From: Desulfitobacterium chlororespirans DSM 11544 | GTDB lineage: Bacteria > Bacillota > Desulfitobacteriia > Desulfitobacteriales > Desulfitobacteriaceae | Length of the DNA stretch: 64,000 nucleotides | Assembly (NCBI RefSeq): GCF_900143285.1 | Contig: NZ_FRDN01000013.1 | Location: 124,001-188,000, forward strand | Reading direction: 5' to 3' | Shown here: positions 60,237 through 64,000 of the stretch, one piece after another | How positions within the stretch are numbered: position 1 is the first letter of the stretch | How the letters are laid out: the number at the start of each line of letters is the position of its first letter | Notes under the pieces: generated by a model | Told to the model about the DNA's origin: nothing | Database searches by the model: none | The model's input: the letters and a program-made list of their open reading frames with translations, nothing else | Made by a program: the position numbers and the translations under genes

Positions 60237-61187
60237 TCACTTGAAAACCTGGCTGCTTCCTAACGCTGTTACTCTGTTTTTCCCTGCGTTCTTTGAAGCG
60301 TACAGGTTTTCATCTGCTTCAGCGATAATAGCATCGATGGTCATTCCGGCCATTTTTCTAGTTGAAAACTCTGCGACTCCCACGCTGAATGTAGGTGAAA
60401 AGCCGAGTTCGTTCATACAGGCAGTGCGAAATGAAGTTGAAATTCGCTGCAGAGCTTTGATTACAAGCCGGGAAACCATACCAGGAAAGATCAGCATAAA
60501 CTCTTCACCGCCAAACCTTCCTACGATGTCCTGTTTGCGTGTGTTTGTGAAGGCTACGGAGCAGAACAGGTTGAGAACCCTGTCCCCTGTCAAATGACCA
60601 TACCGATCATTTACTAATTTAAAATCGTCAATGTCGATCATGGCCACTGTCAGACCCTCCTTCCCGGTCGTGAGATTCTTTAGTGAGTTAATAAGAGCAT
60701 ATTTATTCATTGCTCCTGTCGCAGCATCCAGCGAAAGCAGGTTTTTGAGCAATTCTTCATATTCCATTTGGGTTGTGATATCTACGAAAGACAGGATGCC
60801 AAGCACTTCATCATCTGTTTCAACACGTGATGCGCTTACCTTAAACCACTTCTTCCGATTGGTCCCATCAATTATGAAATCGTGTTCGACAACCGTTTCC
60901 AGGATATTGGCGCCTTCCTTCATGGCGGTACTGAGAACCTTGCGCAGGCCGCAGTTATTGCAGTGGTCGCCCTCTCCACAGCTTTTCCCGGTCAAATATA
61001 TATCAGAACATTTGAATGCGTTACCGAGCATGCGCTCATGAAAGTCCTGGGGATCAATATTGAAGGTTGCAAGCATATAGTTATTAATTCTTTTTAAAGA
61101 GGTATCTTCGTTCACAACGACCAGCCCGATCGGACTGTTCTCAAACACCACCCGAAACAAATGGGGTGAAATATTATCGTTGAGCAT
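60237..61187 (-). CDS. PAS-GGDEF diguanylate cyclase
   Basis: The 316-aa cytosolic protein has an N-terminal PAS domain (about 8-130) and a GGDEF domain with MIDIDDFKLVNDRYGH and an intact GGEEF active site that makes cyclic di-GMP. The inhibitory I-site is present as RKQD five residues before GGEEF. The PAS domain holds a cysteine cluster (KCSDIYLTGKSCGEGDHCNN, then CGLR), which suggests metal, Fe-S or redox sensing. Start 61187 is preceded by AAAGGAG at a somewhat long spacing. Confidence 0.9.
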   Translation of the reverse strand: MLNDNISPHLFRVVFENSPIGLVVVNEDTSLKRINNYMLATFNIDPQDFHERMLGNAFKCSDIYLTGKSCGEGDHCNNCGLRKVLSTAMKEGANILETVVEHDFIIDGTNRKKWFKVSASRVETDDEVLGILSFVDITTQMEYEELLKNLLSLDAATGAMNKYALINSLKNLTTGKEGLTVAMIDIDDFKLVNDRYGHLTGDRVLNLFCSVAFTNTRKQDIVGRFGGEEFMLIFPGMVSRLVIKALQRISTSFRTACMNELGFSPTFSVGVAEFSTRKMAGMTIDAIIAEADENLYASKNAGKNRVTALGSSQVFK

Positions 61188-61254
61188 TTTATAGTTCACT
61201 CCTTTTTGAGCTCAAGCTTGCCGATGGCGCTTCCCTAATGGCATCTCTTCTATT

Positions 61255-61292
61255 CAAAAAAGCGGCGGTGGGATTTTATGCTTCCCGCCGCC
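61255..61292 (-). terminator. Terminator of the decayed surface-protein fragment
   Basis: GGCGGTGGGA (61264-61273) pairs with TCCCGCCGCC (61283-61292) and is followed by TTTTTT on the minus strand. Confidence 0.75.
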
Positions 61293-61377
61293 GGTTCCTT
61301 TTCGGATTATTTCCGGGTTCTCTCTCTGGAGTATTGCTTACGCAGGAGGAAATCGGCGGCGAAGCGAGCTGCAAATA

Positions 61378-61584
61378 CTACGGAGTGATTATCTCCTGTG
61401 CCACCAATCGTATCAGTGAAATAGTGTAGATGAGGCCCGCCTCCCCAATACTGAAGAAGGTCTGCTTCTCTTGGGCATAATCGGTTTCCGTTATGATATA
61501 TTGCGCCCCCTCCGGCAGGCCGGCAATCATGATGCTCTGATTTCCATTAACTATATCATAGCTTGCTGAACATATTCTGAACAT
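61378..61584 (-). pseudogene. Possible fragment of a Cna_B/SpaA-like surface protein
   Basis: A 68-codon minus-strand frame reads IAGLPEGAQYIITETDY, a pattern like the GLPxGxxYxVTE signature of Cna_B/SpaA prealbumin-like repeats in Gram-positive surface proteins. There is no ribosome site and no signal or cell-wall anchor. A terminator follows at 61255-61292. It looks like a leftover of a larger gene; identification rests on one motif. Confidence 0.4.
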
Positions 61585-61593
61585 GTAATAACA

Positions 61594-61628
61594 GAGGGGT
61601 TTGCTTCCCAGTGAGAAGCAAACCCCTC
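61594..61628. terminator. Hairpin between TetR gene and the fragment
   Basis: GAGGGGTTTGCTTC and its exact complement (61594-61607, 61615-61628) form a 14-bp stem with a 7-nt loop. There is little T run on either strand, so termination strength is uncertain. Confidence 0.55.
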
Positions 61629-61762
61629 GATAAGATTAGTCAAGAAATCGCTAAAATGGCCTTATAATTCCCATAAGCTGTTGAACAATTCCTGCCTAGA
61701 TGTGACGAGCACTGGAATTATCTTTCCCTTCTTTTTGGCGTATGCGGAGCGTCCATGATTCG

Positions 61763-62398
61763 CTATCTTTCGTAGACTCCATACTTCAGGATATCCACAT
61801 ACTTTGCAAACAGCTCGGCATAGCGTACGATATTCTTATCGATCTCATCCTTGATAATGGTGTTCAGATCCTTGCCCTTTAAATCATTGGTGATTAGCTG
61901 GCCCACATAATAGGAAACCATATGCAGCAGATCGTCCACCAGGTGAATATCAATGCCCGGTCGGAAACCCTCGTTGTTCATATGTCGGAACAGATTGTCG
62001 TGAGCTTGGTTATGCCTGGCGTCGATCTCTTCTTTAAGTTCCGCCGGCGTATTGACAAAGGCCTGCAGCATAAATAAAAAGATCTCCGGTTTTTTCTGCA
62101 TTAATTCTTTATAGTACTCACCCAGATTATCAAAGACATTGATGTTGATAACCGGGCCGCCCGCGTATTCCTCAAAATAATCCTGGATAAAAAACTTCAT
62201 GATATGCTCGACAAGATAAAGATAGAGATTCTTTTTATTTTTAAAGTAGAGGAACAGCACACCTTTGGAAATTCCCAGCCGTTTGACAATGGTATTGGTG
62301 GAAGCGTTTTGATAGCCGTTTTCAATAAATTCTTCGATACAAACCTGGATAATTTGCTCCTTTTTACCGTCCGGCAGCTTCTCGAAGGTTTCGTACAT
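61763..62398 (-). CDS. TetR/AcrR-family transcriptional regulator
   Basis: The 211-aa protein has the N-terminal TetR helix-turn-helix (FIENGYQNASTNTIVKRLGI then SKGVLFLYFKNKKNL) and a helical ligand-binding domain. It lies just downstream of the HlyD-like adaptor and FtsX-type permease genes on the same strand and probably represses that efflux operon. The ligand is unknown. Confidence 0.92.
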   Translation of the reverse strand: MYETFEKLPDGKKEQIIQVCIEEFIENGYQNASTNTIVKRLGISKGVLFLYFKNKKNLYLYLVEHIMKFFIQDYFEEYAGGPVININVFDNLGEYYKELMQKKPEIFLFMLQAFVNTPAELKEEIDARHNQAHDNLFRHMNNEGFRPGIDIHLVDDLLHMVSYYVGQLITNDLKGKDLNTIIKDEIDKNIVRYAELFAKYVDILKYGVYER

Positions 62399-62456
62399 GA
62401 GTTCAGCTTTCCTTTCTGTCAGCGATTCATTTCGTCCATTTTATCATAATTTGTGC

Positions 62457-63632
62457 TTATTGTAATGGACTCAGGATTCGCGTTCCTTCCTCGATGCTGT
62501 TATCGGGGGCGGACAATACCGTCTCTCCCTCCTGCAGTCCCTCCGTGATTTCGCACAAGGACCCATTTTGAATTCCCCTTTGCACCGTCCGCAGGACAGC
62601 CTTTCCCTCTTCGACGGTGAAGACGCAGCTCTGACCCCGGTAGTCGAATACGGCGCCGGCGGGCACAATAACCACGCCGCTCTTTGTTTCGGTAATGACC
62701 CTGACGTCCACCTCAGACCCCGGCAGCAAAGCAACCTTGGCATCGAGAGGCTTGATGGTTATGGTGACCTTCTTCTGCTTGACGCCAAGAGAGGATACTT
62801 CATCCTCGGCTGTGGGTGCGATCTTGACCACGGTTCCCGCCAGTGCCTGCTGCTCTTTCGTGCGGACGGTAAGGGTAGCTTTGTTTCCAACTTGGATCCT
62901 GGCGGCATCTTCAGCCAGGATTTTGGTTTGGATCTCCAGGTTTTCCGTATCGCCGATGGCAAAGGCCACTGTTCCAGGCACGCCAAAGGCATTGACTTCG
63001 ACCCTTTTTTGCAGAATTGTGCCCTTGAGCGGCGCCAGGACCTGCTGCTTGCTCAGGGCCAGGGAGCTGTTGGCCACGCTCAGTTCAGCCTGTTCCAGCT
63101 CCGCCTGATTGCCGGAGCGGACTGCGTCGGCACTCCTTAAGGCAGCTTCCTTCTGGGTCAGCTCCCACTCACTGGCTGCTCCTGCCTCGGCCAGGGACTT
63201 GGTGTTGTCATAATCCTTCAGCGCCATGGTATAGGCTTCTTCTCCGGCAGCAGATTGGGCTTTGGCTTGATTCAGCAGCTCTGCCGCATTTTTCAGGGAA
63301 ATTTCCAACTGCTCCCGATCCATGCTCAGAAGCAGATCTCCTTTTTGGACCTGCTGACCTGTTTCGACGGCAATGCGCTTGATCAGCCCGCTTCCTTCCA
63401 GATAAACCGTCGCGGAGTCGCTGCACTTCACTTCGCCGGTCTCTTCTACATATTTTTGGATATCGCCGAGCTTGACGGGTGCTGCTTCCGCCGGCGTGCC
63501 CCGATTGGAGAGGGTCCAGCCCAGGCCTGCCGCCAGCACGAGCAGGATACCGATTACCCAGAGCAGCTTTTTAGTCAATCTCATGTTCCGTTTATCCTTC
63601 TTCACTTTCTGCAAATCTGTTGGGATGTTCAT
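62457..63632 (-). CDS. HlyD/MacA-like membrane fusion (adaptor) protein
   Basis: The 391-aa protein has one N-terminal membrane helix (about 18-38), lipoyl-type halves split by a coiled coil (about 100-190), and a beta-barrel part. This is the adaptor layout of MacA/HlyD proteins working with a MacB-type ABC transporter. Start 63632 follows AAGGAGGTTG. The partial FtsX-type permease upstream ends 32 bp before it. Confidence 0.9.
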   Translation of the reverse strand: MNIPTDLQKVKKDKRNMRLTKKLLWVIGILLVLAAGLGWTLSNRGTPAEAAPVKLGDIQKYVEETGEVKCSDSATVYLEGSGLIKRIAVETGQQVQKGDLLLSMDREQLEISLKNAAELLNQAKAQSAAGEEAYTMALKDYDNTKSLAEAGAASEWELTQKEAALRSADAVRSGNQAELEQAELSVANSSLALSKQQVLAPLKGTILQKRVEVNAFGVPGTVAFAIGDTENLEIQTKILAEDAARIQVGNKATLTVRTKEQQALAGTVVKIAPTAEDEVSSLGVKQKKVTITIKPLDAKVALLPGSEVDVRVITETKSGVVIVPAGAVFDYRGQSCVFTVEEGKAVLRTVQRGIQNGSLCEITEGLQEGETVLSAPDNSIEEGTRILSPLQ

Positions 63633-63663
63633 CTTTTTCAACCTCCTTATCTCGTTGGCACCT

Positions 63664-64000
63664 TCATTCGGCACTTTTCAGGGATTCGACCATATCGATG
63701 GCGGTTACTTTGTTTCTGAGCAGCCAATTGGCGATTGCCGTGAAGGCGATAATCAGGGCGGCAGCGAGCAGGTAATTGGCCGGCTCCATCACCACCGGCA
63801 GCTGCATGGTCTCCGTGGCCTGGGTATCGATGGCCACCTCGGCAATAAACCTGCCCAGAGGGGCGCCGATCAGTATGCCGAAGGCGCTGATAAAGAAATT
63901 CTCATTGAATACCAGGCTCTTCAGTTCTGCGGAGGTGAAGCCGAGTACGGAAAGTGTGGCAATCTCTCTCCGACGTTCAAAAATATTGATATTCGTAATG
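63664..64000 (-). CDS. FtsX/MacB-type ABC permease (3' end only)
   Basis: The C-terminal 111 codons are inside the window; the 5' part lies beyond position 64000. ERRREIATLSVLGFTSAEL is the conserved FtsX-domain segment, followed by two helices. With the HlyD-like protein downstream it forms a MacAB-type efflux system, whose ATPase should lie outside the window. Confidence 0.88.
   Translation of the reverse strand, partial: ITNINIFERRREIATLSVLGFTSAELKSLVFNENFFISAFGILIGAPLGRFIAEVAIDTQATETMQLPVVMEPANYLLAAALIIAFTAIANWLLRNKVTAIDMVESLKSAE

Noticed and set aside
61594-61628. Hairpin considered as a strong terminator for the TetR gene
   Set aside because: The stem is perfect but lacks a clear T run on either strand; kept only as a hairpin of uncertain strength.

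Overview
The window reads as chromosome of a low-to-mid GC, anaerobic, spore-forming Firmicute, most probably a Desulfitobacterium (close to D. hafniense). This is an inference from gene content: a large ilv-leu cluster led by a ykkC-type (ppGpp-class) riboswitch, a NapH/NosR-like polyferredoxin, a QueG-like Fe-S protein, tryptophanase, a YtaF-type sporulation protein, and Firmicute-style Shine-Dalgarno sites throughout. No rRNA, tRNA, CRISPR array, prophage or intact insertion sequence was seen.

Layout. 1-3.6 kb: an antitoxin without a visible toxin, a gene-poor stretch, and a secreted acidic His/Met-rich protein paired with a membrane polyferredoxin. 3.7-13.2 kb: branched-chain amino acid genes on the minus strand, transcribed ilvE-ilvD-ilvB-ilvH-ilvC-leuC-leuD-leuB, with the riboswitch and a terminator ahead of ilvE. 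13.2-15.6 kb: divergent hom-thrB. 15.7-19.7 kb: DUF2975/HTH pair, SDR, HAD phosphatase, thioredoxin-reductase-like flavoprotein and a two-TM channel. 19.7-28.4 kb: a minus-strand operon joining a DUF4418 protein, an FtsX-type ABC pair, an SsuABC/TauABC-like importer, cysK and a QueG-like Fe-S protein; an enolase-superfamily gene lies upstream. 28.8-37.2 kb: housekeeping genes (lytic transglycosylase, coaE, ytaF, ABC-F, mutM, polA), with a 770-bp non-coding block rich in inverted repeats. 37.4-45.6 kb: ECF sigma/anti-sigma unit, HD protein, RidA, MarR-MFS pair, tryptophanase and its permease. 59.6-64 kb: GNAT, PAS-GGDEF, TetR, HlyD-like adaptor and a partial FtsX permease.

The most unusual region is 45.8-59.5 kb. 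On the plus strand a 25-codon ORF with a strong ribosome site (54143-54220, ending SDHHRIC) precedes three maturases: a B12-type radical SAM protein, a fused RRE/E1-like/YcaO protein, and a radical SAM-SPASM protein. Divergently on the minus strand lie a LytTR DNA-binding domain fused to a periplasmic-binding-protein-like domain, two exporter-fold ABC half-transporters, a FecCD-type permease, its ATPase and a lipoprotein binding protein. The sensor domain of the LytTR fusion resembles that lipoprotein, so regulator and importer probably recognise the same ligand. Two copies of a GTTAGC-centred inverted repeat sit in the divergent control region. I interpret this as an apparently undescribed system that makes, exports, re-imports and senses a small ribosomal peptide, possibly a metal-binding one.
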